DNA from: Diphasiastrum complanatum
Lineage: Eukaryota > Streptophyta > Lycopodiopsida > Lycopodiales > Lycopodiaceae
DNA: 64,000 nucleotides
Reading direction: 5' to 3'
Assembly (NCBI GenBank): GCA_029204225.1
Contig: CM055113.1
Span: forward strand, 13,824,406 to 13,888,405
Shown: one piece after another, positions 32,359 to 44,060 of the stretch
Numbering within the stretch: the stretch's first letter is position 1
Layout of the letters: each line of letters starts with the position of its first letter
Translations under genes and position numbers: made by a program
The notes under the pieces: generated by a model
What the model was told of the DNA's origin: nothing
The model's database searches: none
The model's input: only the letters and a program-made list of their open reading frames with translations

Positions 32359-32391
<33 letters not shown>
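32359..32391 (+). repeat. G homopolymer of 33 bases
   Basis: Uninterrupted run preceded by ggttgggt. It could form G-quadruplex structure, or its length may be inflated by sequencing. Confidence 0.9.
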
Positions 32392-32779
32392 CTAATTGGC
32401 CTTGACTTTGGATTTCTTATTTGCCGGTCCCTTTTACTAAATATCATCGTAATGTTGGATTCTTGTGCCGGATTCCCATGCCGCAAATTACAATTCCCTA
32501 TTCTAGTTGTGCCTACATTCAATTTCCATACTCAAGTGACTGATTCCTCTATTTAAACCCAATGTTCAAAATGATCGTTAAGTACCGTTATGTTGATTTT
32601 TTTGCCCATTTTTCTTCTGGTAGCTCAAATGATTGTATTTCGATTTTTTCGAATTGTCGGCTTTTCTTGTGTGACAAACTAGAGCAATCTTGGACCAAGA
32701 CTGGCCATCCTTGAAAAACAAAGAGGTTTTTTCATTAGTCAAAATATTGATAAGTACATGGAGAGACATATCTTCTCTC

Positions 32780-33126
32780 TTCTCTATCTCATTTAATGCT
32801 TATACATGGTTCTCTTGGGTTCTACTATCCATTGGTGCATGATACTTGTGATTGCATGCAATTCTATGAGTAGAATGATCTATATTTGTTATTTTTGGAT
32901 TCACACATATGATATACAGTAGCTTTTTGGTCTTGTATAGACAGCAATAGTACTTTATCTTTTGATTCATGTTTGATCAAGTTCTATTAGAGTTTGCATC
33001 TCATTTTGTGTGTAGATGTTGATTTTTCTATATTGGTGAGGTTGGTAGAGTGACTTCTTTTATAACCCAAGATCTTTTTGTGGATTGGATCATCAATGAT
33101 CTGAAATCCTTCACATGGTATCAGAG
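32780..33126 (+). mobile_element. copia 5' LTR end with Met-tRNA primer site
   Basis: The LTR ends ...ccttcaca at 33114 and is followed at once by the primer site tggtatcagagc (33115-33126). The left end of the LTR is not located (32780 is a minimum guess). No matching gag or pol follows directly. The next coding sequence is gypsy, so the internal region was lost or displaced. Confidence 0.6.
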
Positions 33127-34717
33127 CTTGTGTTTCAGTTTATGAAGAAGAAAATCATATCTATCAATGATTTGGTGAAGATATCAAGGCTAAAGCATGC
33201 TAGAGAGGATTCTACACCAAAATCAAGTTTTTTGCTTTTGTAGATTGGATCTTTTGTAGATCAAAATCCTATATAGGATCAATTCTGATTTTTGAATTCA
33301 CATACTGGATTTGGCCAATTTTTGGATCATTGGATCAGCCTAAGTGGTGACCAATAGATTGCATATCAAATTTTTAGCATTTGAATGTAGATTTTTGAAT
33401 AGTCATTTTTTTGTGATTTTGTCAAAACCCTAATTTTGATTGGATCTCTAGATAGTGAGGTTGCTAGACTTTATTTGAGTGTGTTTCATTCTTAGGAAGT
33501 GGAAAAGTCATTAGATTGAGGATAGAGCATAGGTTGACCAAGATTCTATGATTCTATGTGTTGATTTGCTTGGTATAAGTGCTAGAAGATAATTTTTGAG
33601 ATAGTTTCAAATCTTTGTGATTTCTTTTGAAAACATTCGTTGTTGTTCAAAGGAGTGCTTTGTGCATTGAAATAGGTTGAAAAAGAAGATCAGGTCATTG
33701 TTACATAGCAACCTCAATTGGAGTCATGTTGGAAGCCAATGATAGGCTTACCTCAAGTAACCATTATGCTGATCTATATGTCAAGTATCATCCAGTAAGT
33801 ATAGTCGCTCTATGTAAATCTAAGATTAGGGTGATTAAGCATCTACAACTATTCAAGGTATTTCAAAAGTGACAGATTAGCCACGTGACGTCATGCCATC
33901 AGGCCAGATATCTGTACTTCTAATACTTGCATGATCTTGGGTGGTACTCTTTGGAGCATGAGGGTCGCAAAAGTTTCACGACGGTTTTTGTGTCGCGTCG
34001 TTGGTTTTGTCTCCGTCGTCTGACTTTCTCATGGTTGACCACAAAAGATTCTCATTCATAAATCTTTCATGTTCGTGTCTTCTCGTCAGATGTTCACGAA
34101 ACTTTTGTGCTTCGTGTCTCTTGACTTTCGTGTTTGCGAACATCTTCGTCAGGCAGAGGGCTGAAAGCTATCAAAGCTTTGTAATCAGAAACATTTTGTT
34201 TCTTCAGAGGTAAGAATGGGCCAATAGGTTTTTGAGGCCAAGGCCCTTCTCTCCACTATAAAGAGGGGCTTACTCGAGTTTGTAAACCATGTTTTTCATC
34301 TTCACTTCAATACAAGCAGATTGGCTCTCTTATGGAGCGGATTTGTGAATGTCCTTGCTCTCAACTCTATTCCTCCTTCTCTCATGTTTTTTGTTATATT
34401 GTTAGATCTGAATGTTATTGAGATTGTATATTCTTATGCTTTTGTGAGAGAGAAAGGGAGAGAGAGAGAGAGAAGCAAGTATCTATCTTATTGTGGATTG
34501 TAGTGTTAATTGATTTAGGGTTAATGGATCTAGTGCTAATTTGTAGTGTTAATGGATCTTAGAGTTAATTGTGAATCATCCATGCATGCTGGATTTGTTT
34601 TATGCTATCGCTCTCATAGGATCGAACCTCCGCGTGATGACTAACTTCATCTCCTTGATGCTTGTATGCTTGGATCTTGGGTTGAGCATAGGGTAATAAA
34701 GAAACCCGCTACAATTT

Positions 34718-34732
34718 TGGGGCCGTTGCCGG
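34718..34732 (+). promoter_or_regulatory. gypsy primer-binding site (Asp-tRNA-like)
   Basis: tggggccgttgccgg five bases after the LTR end. One base differs from the TGGCGCCGTTGCCGG form known from Athila-type elements. Confidence 0.65.
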
Positions 34733-35709
34733 AGAGCTATGCCAATTTCTCAGATTGCAGCATATTTGGATGGATGTTAGCTTGTATTAGGCATCTTGTT
34801 TTGGCATGAATAGGGTTAAAATTGCATTTTAGGGTTAGATTGAGAGTGATTTTGCTTGATTTGAGTAGATAACACAAATTCATCTATTTTGAGACTATTC
34901 ATGTTCTCAAATTAAAAATCTCATCTTATAAATCATCTATTAAATATTAAGAATATATAACTAATAAGGTTATAAATAATGTTGTTGTCACATGATAAGA
35001 ATATATAATTAGAGAGAATGAATCTTCATTCAATTTAGTTAAGAAGTTTCAAAATATGAATTTACTGAAGAAGTCTCAAAACAGTAGTCGAAATCGTGTT
35101 AGATTTTCTTGTTTGAAATCTAATTTGATTGTTGAGAAGGGGAAGCTATTCATATCACAATTCTTAAGATTCATTTGGATTTGAGAAATCAGGAAAAACA
35201 ACAAAAATTAGTCATTTTTGTCAGATTTGAACAAAAAGGAGGCACAATCGTCATTATATTTGATAACTTTTTACCCTCTTCCAGGAAACCTTCGTCGAGT
35301 TGCAAGAAGCTTTGGTTTCACTCATAGATCCTTCAGATTGAAGGGCGAAAGTTAATTTTACCAAATTTGTTTAAAAAAAATAGATCAATGATTTTTTTAC
35401 CAAAAATAACAAGGAAGAACCTTTGTCGAGTCAACCCTCGCCTAGATAACCTTCGCCTGTGCTAGTTCTAGGTTTTGATCTACCAGATCTAGCCTCTCTC
35501 AAATTTTGGAATCATTCTGTCTTAATTTGATAGTGATTATGGAAAATCGTTATTTTAGTGTCGATTCGCTTGACCAAGATCTAATTTTCAAAAATCAGAA
35601 ATCTGATTATTTTCAAGTGATAGAAATTACATATATGGTTTGATCTGAATAGGATGCTGTTGAAAAATCTAGATCCAATCTCATTGTTTGATTGACATAA
35701 TTTGGAATT

Positions 35710-36304
35710 ATGGCTGAAGAAGGACCATTGAACCCGCCACCAATTATTGTTAGAAGGTCTCTTCGGTTAGATATACCAAAGTATAATGGGCTATCTGATC
35801 CCATAATGTAGGGTTTATGGCGAAGTTTTTCCACAAGATAAATTTCAATTATTCCCTGTGGCCTTAACTAAAGCTGCTCAAGATTGGTTTTATAACCAAG
35901 AGGAATTTGAACGTCAAGATTGGGAAGTGGTTAAAGCTGTTCTCATTACAAGATTTAAGCCTAGAAAATTTATGAAAGATCTCTCTCTCCGTTTAAGTAA
36001 AAATAAAATGGGAAAGCGAGAAGTAGTACGAGATTATATTGAATGGGCTAAACACCTCAAATCTAAGTGTGATCCCGATCTAATCAATGATGATGCTTTG
36101 GTTATGTGGTTCTTAGCAGGTCTACCTAAAAGGATTAGACGTGAGTTGAAACACCATAATGAATATGCCACAATACAAAGTGCTATGGACGATGCAATTC
36201 GTGAGGAGGATGAAGATTCTGATGACGAACCAAATGTTGGAATGTTGTCTTATACCACAAGCCAAACCACGACAACATCCACCACCATTGTAGAAGAAAG
36301 CTAA
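35710..36304 (+). pseudogene. gypsy Gag
   Basis: Starts MAEEGPLNPPPIIVRRSLRL and hits a stop after YNGLSDPIM. In a shifted frame it continues TKAAQDWFYNQEEFERQDWE, LITRFKPRKFMKDLS, VRDYIEWAKHLKSK and WFLAGLPKRIRRELKHH, the classical retrotransposon gag core (PF03732-like). The acidic tail EEDEDSDDEP follows. The capsid core is recognisable, but the N-terminal frame is broken once. No zinc knuckle was seen. Confidence 0.85.
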
Positions 36305-36362
36305 ACGGAGATCAAAGATCAACTTTTATGAAAAGGAACAATCAGAAGAAGTTCAACATGAT

Positions 36363-36990
36363 ATGACAAAGCATTTCAAACTCTATACTTTGGACAATGT
36401 TGTGATTATGTTACCCAAGGCTCATCATGAACCAGAAGAGCAAGTACCCGAAATGAAGGAGGTTTACGATGGACCAGCTAGGACTCAGCCAATGAATCTT
36501 GTTGAACCAGGAGAGCCAGAGAAAATTGTTCAAGTTGGAGCACAACTTACTTCTGAACAATTGCAAGCATTAAGAAAATTATTGATCAGGTACCAAGATT
36601 GTTTTGCTTAGATGTACAAGGATCTCAAAGGAATTCCTACCTACGAAATCGAACATACAGAATGGGTTTCGCCAATTGTCATGTCCCCGAGAAGAACTAT
36701 TCGACAACCGAATGTGAAGTGTTGGCCATGATTTTTTCTGTTAAGAAGTTTCGACATTATCTATTGGCAACGCATTTTGTATTTTATACTGATCATCAGC
36801 CGTTACTTTATTTGGTGAACAAGACATGTAACACGGGACGTATTGCAAGATGGCTATTTTTATTGACCAAATTTGATTTTCGAGTTGTGGTTTGAAAAGG
36901 TAAACAACAATATCTGGCCGATCATGTTTCAAGGATTGAATCAGCACCAGTTAATACTGCAGTGGATGATGAACTACCAGATGCTGTGTT
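36363..36990 (+). pseudogene. gypsy Pol remnant (pre-RT and RNase H)
   Basis: LTSEQLQALRKLLIRYQDCF, then YKDLKGIPTYEIEHT, WVSPIVMSPRRTIRQ and, after a jump, VPEKNYSTTECEVLAMIFSV, KKFRHYLLATHFVFYTDHQP and GRIARWLFLLTKFDF. The RT palm (YVDD region) is deleted, with the 5' breakpoint near the WVSPIV motif and the 3' breakpoint near the YSTTE motif. The independent fragment at 27240-27677 is broken at nearly the same two places. Confidence 0.85.
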
Positions 36991-37139
36991 ATTCTATGTT
37001 GAAGTAGTACATGAGTGGGCAGTGGATATTGTTGAATATTGATGCTAGGCCAACCCAATGATTTCTTGACAAAAATACAAAAGAGTCAATTGATTCATAA
37101 GGCACAATCTTATTGATTGATTGCTGAACAATTGTATTG

Positions 37140-37740
37140 GACAAATGTATCACCGATGAATGGATGATATTTGCGAAGATGTGTTTTGCCGCATGAAGTA
37201 CCTAAACTTATCATGTTTTCACATGATGGAATGGGCGGAGGACATTTCTCAACAGATATCACTGTTCGCAAACTTTTACAATCAGGATGTCGGTGGCCTA
37301 CACTTCATAAAGATACAGAAAATTATATTCAGTCATGTGATGTTTGTCAACGAGCACGTCATCCTACATGACAGAATTATTAACTTTTACATCCAATTTT
37401 ATCGCAAGCATTTGGGGCCTTGACTATGTTGGTCCTACTCATCCTGCGGCACGACGATCTCAAGCCAGATATGTCGTTGTTGCAACTGATTATATGACCA
37501 AATGGATTGAAGCAAATGCAGTTCGAGTTGCAGATGCAAAATCAACGGCTAAGTTCCTCTATGAAAATGTCATTACTAGATCTGGATGTCCTATCGAGAT
37601 CGTAAGTGATTGTGGAACACATTCTGTGAATAAAAGGATAAAGTGTCTGTTGGAAGACTTTTTCGTTAGTCATCAGTTTAGTACTCTATATTATTCGAGG
37701 GGTGATGGTCAGGCTGAATCTTCCAATAAAAATAGTGTCC
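37140..37740 (+). pseudogene. gypsy integrase
   Basis: CVLPHEVPKLIMFSHDGMGG and SCDVCQRARH represent the HHCC zinc-binding domain. The core follows in another frame: WGLDYVGPTHPAARRSQARY, VVATDYMTKWIEANAVR, GCPIEIVSDCGTHSVN and GDGQAESSNK. The three acidic positions (D of GLDYVGP, D of SDCGT, E of QAES) are visible. The frame breaks shortly after, and the sequence changes near 37740. Confidence 0.85.
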
Positions 37741-37744
37741 CATC

Positions 37745-38080
37745 TAGATGTTCAAGCTTCATGGTTTCATGGCTGAGGATCTCCTTGATATAGTACGGGT
37801 CTTTGTCTGTGAACTTCAATTTTTCTTTCGTCACCTTTGTTTTATACATTAGAACTAGATCTCCAGAACAAAGATTCTTCTTGTGCAACCGGTGATCATG
37901 CCATGCTTATTTACGGCCTGGCTCAAAAAGCTTGATGGTCTTCTAAAGTCTCTAGACTTCAACCCTACTCAACTAGAATCTGCCTGCCCATTACCACTTC
38001 TTGCTGCTGGATGGATGGACCGATGTAGTCCAATCTCCACTTTTCAAATGATGCTTGAGCTAGAACTGTATATAATAGAT
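37745..38080 (-). pseudogene. gypsy integrase C-terminal fragment, opposite strand
   Basis: On the minus strand, WRLDYIGP-like residues occur near 38020. After about 100 bp of unclear sequence, GDHRLHKKNLCSGDLVLMYK appears, then KVTKEKLKFTDKDPYYIKEI and HETMKLEHLDGT. This matches the GDLVLLY and LETLDG elements of gypsy integrase tails. It lies tail-to-tail with the preceding element. Confidence 0.6.
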
Positions 38081-38211
38081 TATATTTTAATCTTGTCAGA
38101 CTGCTAGTTCGTTGGAACACATTGCATTTTCTCAAGTATTCTTCCGTATCCTTATGAATTGTTGGTTGTAAAGGATTTCAAATCATTGATGATCCAATTC
38201 ACAAAAAGATC

Positions 38212-39250
38212 TTGGTTTCAATCCAGCTACCTGATGAAAAAAGCAGGATGATCAGGGAGGTACTTTATGTACCAGGTTTGAAGAGAAATCTACTTTTTGT
38301 TGGAGTCATTACTGATCAAAAGTTGAAAGTAGAATTTGCCCATGATCATTGCTTTGTGAAGGATGTGAGCCAAAAGTTCAAACTTATTGCAAATGGAGTA
38401 AGGGAGCCCAATACAAAATTGTACAGGTTTAATGCTACAATCAAGGGGCAACATGGACTTGTATCGTCCATTCCATCGCAAATTGAGTTGTGGCATAAGA
38501 GGCTTGGTCACTTGAACTTGGGAAGCCTCAATTTGATGAGAAGATTGGAGATGGTAAAAGGATTGCCTACCATAGAAGATCACTTGAAATCGAAGTGCGA
38601 ATCTTGTGTATATGGGAAGTAGCAGGGAGTGTTGCAAGAGCAAAGAACATCCTGGATATAATCCACACGGATTTATGCGGGCCTATGAGGACCATGTCCT
38701 TAGGTAAAGCCTTCTATTTCATGACCTTTATTGACGATATGTCACGTAAGATGTGGATCTACTTCTTGAAGAAGAAATCAGATGCATTTGACGACTTCAA
38801 GAGCTTCAAAGCATTGGTCAAAAATCAGACAAGTAGGAGGATTAAAGTCCTAAGATCAGATAGTGGAAGTGAGTACAAGTCTAATGACTTCAATGATCTT
38901 TGTGATCAATGTGGGATTAAAAGACAATTTCTGCAAGCTCATACTCCTGCTCTCAATGGTGTAGCTGAGCGCAAGAATTGTACGATTGTGGAAAGTGCTA
39001 GATCTATGCTAGATGAGATGAAACTACCAAAAGATTTTTGGTCAGAAGCATGCATACGGCAGTCTATCTTCAAAATAGAGGTCCTACAATTGCCATACCA
39101 AAGATAACACCTGAGGAAGCATTCACGAAGAAGAAGCCAAAGGTGAACCACTTGCGAATCTTTGGATGTAAGGCCTTTGTACACATTCCTAAGGAAGAGA
39201 GACGTAAACTTGATGTAAACTATCAAGTGTATATTCCTAGGATATGATGA
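38212..39250 (+). pseudogene. copia GAG-pre-integrase and integrase
   Basis: VLYVPGLKRNLLFVGV and LWHKRLGHLNLGSLNLM (pre-integrase domain), CESCVYGK (zinc ligands), then in a shifted frame HTDLCGPMRTMSLGKAFYFM, FIDDMSRKMWIYFLKKKSDA, KVLRSDSGSEY and NGVAERKNCTIVE. All three catalytic positions (D, D, E) are present. The C-terminal part (VNHLRIFGCKAFVHIPKEE) follows after another shift near 39045. Confidence 0.85.
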
Positions 39251-39613
39251 TCGTGTGAAGCGCTATAGATGTTTTGATCCAGTGGAAAACAAAATCCATG
39301 TAAGTCGTGATGTTATTTTTGATGAAGATGAGGATGCTGAGAAGATAGATACATCCAGTGGGAAAGATGGTATAGCGAGGATACCACCTGATGATGATCC
39401 ATTCATTGACCTTCCAAGTGATGAAAAAGAGGATACATCTCAAGATACTACTACTCAACCTCAAGAGACAGGTTGGAGAGGTAGGGACAAACCTTTTGGT
39501 GCAAGAGGATTGAAATTTCAGGTGACAAACGCAAGGAGAAGGATAAATCATGGGATACATTTTCACCAGGAAGCCGATCACCTGACAAGAAGCTCCCTAG
39601 GTGGTTTGAGAGA

Positions 39614-40650
39614 TTGTTAGAGAGACGCGACATGGATGACTTTCCAAGATCATCTAGCCAGGGAGAGCTACGAAGATCAACAAGAGAGAAGACACAACCT
39701 GAAAGGTATGAAGCAAATTATGCTCTCTTATCTAGCATTATTCAAAACAAAGAGCCTTCAACTTATGGTGAAGCAAAGGATGATGACATTTGGGTCAAGG
39801 CCATGGGAGAGGAGATGGAGTCAATTGCTAAGCATAGCACATGGGACTTAGTAGAACCACCAGTTGGCAAGAAACCCATTGGTTGCAAATGGGTATACAG
39901 GACTAAGTACCATGCAGATGGAAGTATAGAAAAGCACAAGGCAAGATTGGTGCTCAAAGGGTATGCACAAAGTAAAGGCATCGACTATGAGGAGACCTTT
40001 GCGCCAGTATGTAAGTGGAATACTCTATGTCTACTTATTGCTTTAGCTTCACACTTTGGTTGGCCTTTGCATCAGATGGATGTGAAATCTGCTCTTCTAA
40101 ATGGTGAGTTAGAAGAAGAGGTGTTTGTAGATCAACCTGAAGGCTTTGTAGCGAAGGGACAGGAAAATAAAGTATGTCGCTTGAAGAAAGCGCTTTATGG
40201 TCTTAAACAGGCACCACATGCGTGGTATAGCAGGATTGATGCCTACTTTTGTTCAAAGGGAACGGTGAGAACACATTTTGATCCAAATCTATATGTCTGA
40301 TGCTTTGATGGTATGGTTGCTTTGATTGCTCTTTATGTTGATGACTTGATTATTACGAGAAATAATCGAGAGATGATAGATATGGTCAAAAAAGATCTCA
40401 TGGAACAATTCGAAACGACAGATCTCAACCTAATGCATTATTGCCTTGGAGTAGAGGTGTGGCAAAAAGGACACGAAGTGGGTTTAACACAGGTGAAGTA
40501 TGTCAAAGAGTTGTTGCACAGGTTTAGGTTGCAGGATTGCAAACTAGTGAATACTCCTATTGAACCAGATAAAAAGCTTTCTAAGCTTGATGAGTCACAA
40601 TCATTTGATGCTACGCTGTATAGGCAGTTAGTAGGAGCTTGATTTACCTT
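39614..40650 (+). pseudogene. copia reverse transcriptase
   Basis: WVKAMGEEMESIAKHSTWDL, IGCKWVYRTKYHADGSIEKH, ARLVLKGYAQSKGIDYEETF, QMDVKSALLNGELEEEVFVD and KALYGLKQAPHAWYSRID, then after one TGA codon at about 40300 the palm motif LYVDDLIITR with intact YVDD, followed by LTQVKYVKELLHRF. One stop and one indel near 40640 separate it from RNase H. Confidence 0.9.
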
Positions 40651-40699
40651 ACCACGACTAGACTAGATATATGTTATGCTATTGGCATTGTAAGTCAGT

Positions 40700-41278
40700 A
40701 TGGTAGCACCTACGGAAACGCATTGGAAGGTGGCTAAACGCATTTTGCGTTATGTGAAAGGCACTTCAGAGTATGGCTTGATTTACAAGAAGCATGATGG
40801 TTTTCCTGAGTTGTGTGGCTATGTGGATGCGGATTGGGGAGGTGACTATGATGATCGTAGATCCACCACAGGGTATGTATTCCAGTTTTGTGGTAGTTGT
40901 TTTTCCTGGTCTAGTAAGAAGCAAAGTACAATTGCTCTATCCACCACATAAGAAGAGTATAAGGCAATGTGTAGTGCATCACAAGAAGCTATATGGTTGA
41001 GACAAATCTTGGAAGAAGTTGTCATGAAGCAGAAAAATCCCACGACATTACATAGCGACTGTCAGAGTGGCATTCAGCTAGCAAAGAATCCAGTGTTCCA
41101 TGCGAGAACTAAACACATTGAGATTCAGTATCACTTTATACGTGAGAGGCTGCTGAGTTGTGAAATTCATGTTGTTCATTGTAGCACAGAAGAACAACTA
41201 GCTGATATTTTCACTAAGCCACTTGTTGGAGAAAAGTTTGATAAGTTTAGATCAAAGCTTTATGTACTTGTTTGTTGA
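40700..41278 (+). pseudogene. copia RNase H
   Basis: WKVAKRILRYVKGTSEYGLI, CGYVDADWGGDYDDRRSTTG, SWSSKKQSTIALSTT, then one TAA, EYKAMCSASQEAIWLRQILE, HSDCQSGIQLAKNPVFHART and ADIFTKPLVG near the C-terminus. Apart from the single stop it is complete. Confidence 0.9.
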
Positions 41279-41799
41279 CTTTAAAGCTATGTATATGACT
41301 GTATGTAGACTCTACTTTAAGGGAGTGAGTTAGAATTAAAGTAGAATCATTGTGCTACTGTACTGTGGGTCCTATTAGTTGATAAGGACCAGTTGGCCTC
41401 GCCACGAGGCAAGTCGACTGGACACGCGTCCCACCAACGGCAACCTGGGTCATGCATGGGTTGCCTGAGCTGGACATTCAATTACTTTCTCGAATGTCTG
41501 TGGTTCTCCACTGAATCCACAAAACTCTTCTGACATAGAAGTTGTGCTGTCTGGCACAAATCTTGTTGGCGCTCTCTGTTCTCTTGTCAATCTTCTAGGA
41601 GATCCTTCTGGTACTGCAATGCTCTTGCCTTTATCTGATCTGCTAGGTTCGGAACCATTTCGATTTACAGGTGTTGTAGCATAAGGCTGGCTTGCGAATC
41701 TTTCTTCGTCTGATTCGTCACTCGAATGAGGTGCGACTCAAACATCTTCGTTCGAGTGTTCATCCTCTGCTCCCTCTGTCACAGTGGTAGATCATAATA

Positions 41800-42874
41800 T
41801 TGTCTTCCAACGACTTCATAACTGACAAGATCATTGTTGGCCATTGTTTTGCTCTCATCGAATTTGACATCTCTGATAAACTTTGTAGTATGACAAATGA
41901 TTGTCATATCCTACAAGATATCCTTGTTATGCCTTCTCATCAAGCTTCTTTCGAAGCTTATCAAGAACACGTGCATATGCTGCATAGCCAAAGATTTAAA
42001 TATGAGTCAGATTGGATTTTCTACCCCACCATAATTCGTGTGGTGTTGTGTAAAGAACACCAGATTTTCATGTCCTATTTTGAATGTAAGCAATTTTAGC
42101 TACTGCTTCAGCCCACATCACTCTTGGAGCCTTCGAATAGGCCATCATGCACCTAGTAGCTTCCATAAGAGTCCTGTTCTTTCTTTCTGCAACATCATTG
42201 TGCTACGGTGTATAAGATGCAGTTCTTCTGTGAATGATTCCACAATCATTGCAAAAATTAGTGAATCCGTTTGAGATGTATTCTCCACCCCGATCTGTTC
42301 TGATCTGCTTCACCTTACTTCTTGTGCATCTTTCTATCCAATTCACATACTCTGTGAATTTGTCAAATGCTTTTGATTTAATGTGAATGAAGTAGACTCT
42401 GGCAAACTTACTGTAATCATCAATAAAGGTAATATAATATTTTGAGCCTCCTACTGAGATCATGTTGAAAGGTCCACAGATGTCTGAATGTACTAGCTCC
42501 AGAATCTTTGTAGTCCTGTAGAAGTCCTTGACAAAAAGAGTACGTGACATCTTACCCTTTATACATGCATCACAGTTCATCGAACTGGTTGCATTCGAGA
42601 TGCTCACCCTTGTGATTGCTCCATGATGGCTTGCTTGATAGAGTGCCATTGAATTCATATGGCATAGTCTCCTGTGCCATAGAATATCTGGCGAATCATC
42701 ATGGGTCTGATGTACTTGATCTGCAAGTAGGCGTACCCTCAAATGATACAGGTTGTCTTTTCTTCTACCTTGAGTGATCTGATAGCAAGTCCTGCTGCAC
42801 TGTAGGCACAAACAGAACATCTTCAAGTCGTCTGTCTCTGCCGTTAGTGCTGAGCCATAGTGAACCAATACCAT
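41800..42874 (-). pseudogene. copia GAG-pre-integrase and integrase
   Basis: ILWHRRLCHMNSMALYQASH (pre-integrase), CDACIKGKMSR, LELVHSDICGPFNMISVGGS (first Asp), FIDDYSKFARVYFIHIKSK, KQIRTDRGGEYISNGF (second Asp). Past one stop come NDVAERKNRTLMEATR (catalytic Glu) and VMWAEAVAKIAYIQNR. All catalytic residues are visible. Confidence 0.85.
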
Positions 42875-42991
42875 TCACTTGATGCTTTGATCCATCTCCA
42901 AGAATGATAAATCTTGATGGATCTGCACGTCAAAAATCAAACATGATCCATCTTGATCTAACAAAGTGTGAGGTAGCTCCTGAATCAAGGA

Positions 42992-43800
42992 TTACCTCAT
43001 GTGTGTTAGGTGTTGATACTGCACCATGTCTGCACAAATGTAGGGGGTCAAATTTTTGTGATTCGATCTTTCTTCACCCATCTTCGAGCTCTTTGGCTCC
43101 TTGACATAGAACAAACTATTATTGTTCTCATGTCTGCTTTGAGCTTGTTTGTTTTTTTGGTTCTTGCGACAATCCATGGCTGCATAACCCTTCTTATGAC
43201 AATGGATACACTCAATTTTTGGATTTAGCCAGCATGAATCGACAGTATGTCCTTCATGTTTGCATCTCACGCATACCTTCTTGTCTCCACTCTGTTGTTT
43301 TGACCTTCCTTCGTTCTTCCATTTGCCTCTGTTGGCTTCTTCTGCTTGCTGATCTCGATCCTGCTTTCAATCTGACTCCCTCTTAGGCTTGAATTTTTTC
43401 TTTGTCTTCTCCTTGTTGTTGTAGAGAGCTTGGTCAAAAGCATCCTTGTGATCAAGGTGCTCTCGAGCTTCGACTTCTTCTCGAATCTCGACAACTGCCT
43501 TTTTGAGTGTCATTGTAGGATCCTTTCCTAGAAGCGTTCTAGTTGTCTGGAAGGATCTTGGTAAAGCTCTTAACAATTAAGTAAGTTGCTTCTCTACTGA
43601 TACTGCATTTTTTGCTCCAGAATTGTGTAATGAAAGGAACAGATCCTTCATCTTCCTGATAAAGGAAGTGAGGTCTTTGCCATCCCATTGCAAATTTGTC
43701 AGCTAATCTTCGAGTAGCATGATCTGACTGTGTGATTTTTTTTGAAATCTTGTGAGTAAAGTATCCCACATCGCTTTTGCTTTAGAGAGTGTATCCAGGT
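42992..43800 (-). pseudogene. copia Gag with altered zinc knuckle
   Basis: Core residues: FQKKSHSQIMLLED, FIRKMKDLFLSLHNSGAKNA, LLRALPRSFQTTRTLL, then a Lys/Arg-rich stretch. The knuckle reads CIHCHKKGYAAMDC: the Gly is kept, but Tyr stands where the zinc-binding His (GH) is expected. A preceding CKHEGHTVDSC has CHC spacing that could compensate or be part of a second knuckle. Frames change twice. Confidence 0.75.
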
Positions 43801-44060
43801 CAAGTGTCAGGCTACCTCGATGGATGATGATAACACGGCTACTGCCTTGTCATTCTTCTCTCTCCATTCATGTAGCTCCTTGCATGTTGTTGTAGGCATC
43901 TCCTCGGTGCCATCTACCCAGGGAAATAATCCTTCTCCCTTTAGTATAAGCAAGGTCTTAACCTTCCATGCTAGGAAGTTAGATCCTGATGAGTCGAGAA
44001 ATCAAGCAAAATGTATATATTTCTCAAACTTTTTCGTGGCGCTTTGAGTAACATTCCTGA

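Larger units (their letters stand above)
33860..37740 (+). mobile_element. Ty3/gypsy retrotransposon, decayed
   Basis: Plus-strand order: LTR with TATA box ctataaag (34256-34263) and end at 34713, primer site tggggccgttgccgg (34718), leader (to 35709), gag (35710-36304), partial pol (36363-36990) and integrase (37140-37735). No right LTR was found. The leader and LTR have a partner in reverse orientation at 1-2140. RT is largely deleted. Confidence 0.8.
38170..41440 (+). mobile_element. Ty1/copia element, 5' truncated, most catalytic sites kept
   Basis: Starts inside the polyprotein at about 38170 and runs through GAG-pre-integrase, integrase, RT and RNase H to a polypurine tract (tttaaggga, 41316-41324) and an LTR start (tgagttagaattaaag, 41325). 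It is cut off by the next element near 41440. Gag, protease and the 5' LTR are missing. It carries only a handful of stops or frame shifts. Confidence 0.85.
41450..44060 (-). mobile_element. Ty1/copia element, 3' half deleted
   Basis: Minus strand, from right: Gag N-terminus (about 44060: SNFLAWKVKTLLILKGEGLF, LHEWREKNDKAVAVLSSSIE), Gag core (43770-43270), zinc-knuckle region, GAG-pre-integrase (about 42870-42560) and integrase (to about 41800). A linker between integrase and RT ends at about 41450. RT and RNase H are missing. It abuts the 3' LTR of the plus-strand copia at about 41440. Confidence 0.85.

Noticed and set aside
32307-32556. Poly-Pro and poly-Gly frames
   Set aside because: Products of the G33 homopolymer.
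41393-41420. gcctcgccacgaggc as a terminator hairpin
   Set aside because: Rho-independent terminators do not apply in plant nuclear DNA. It lies at a junction of two copia elements.
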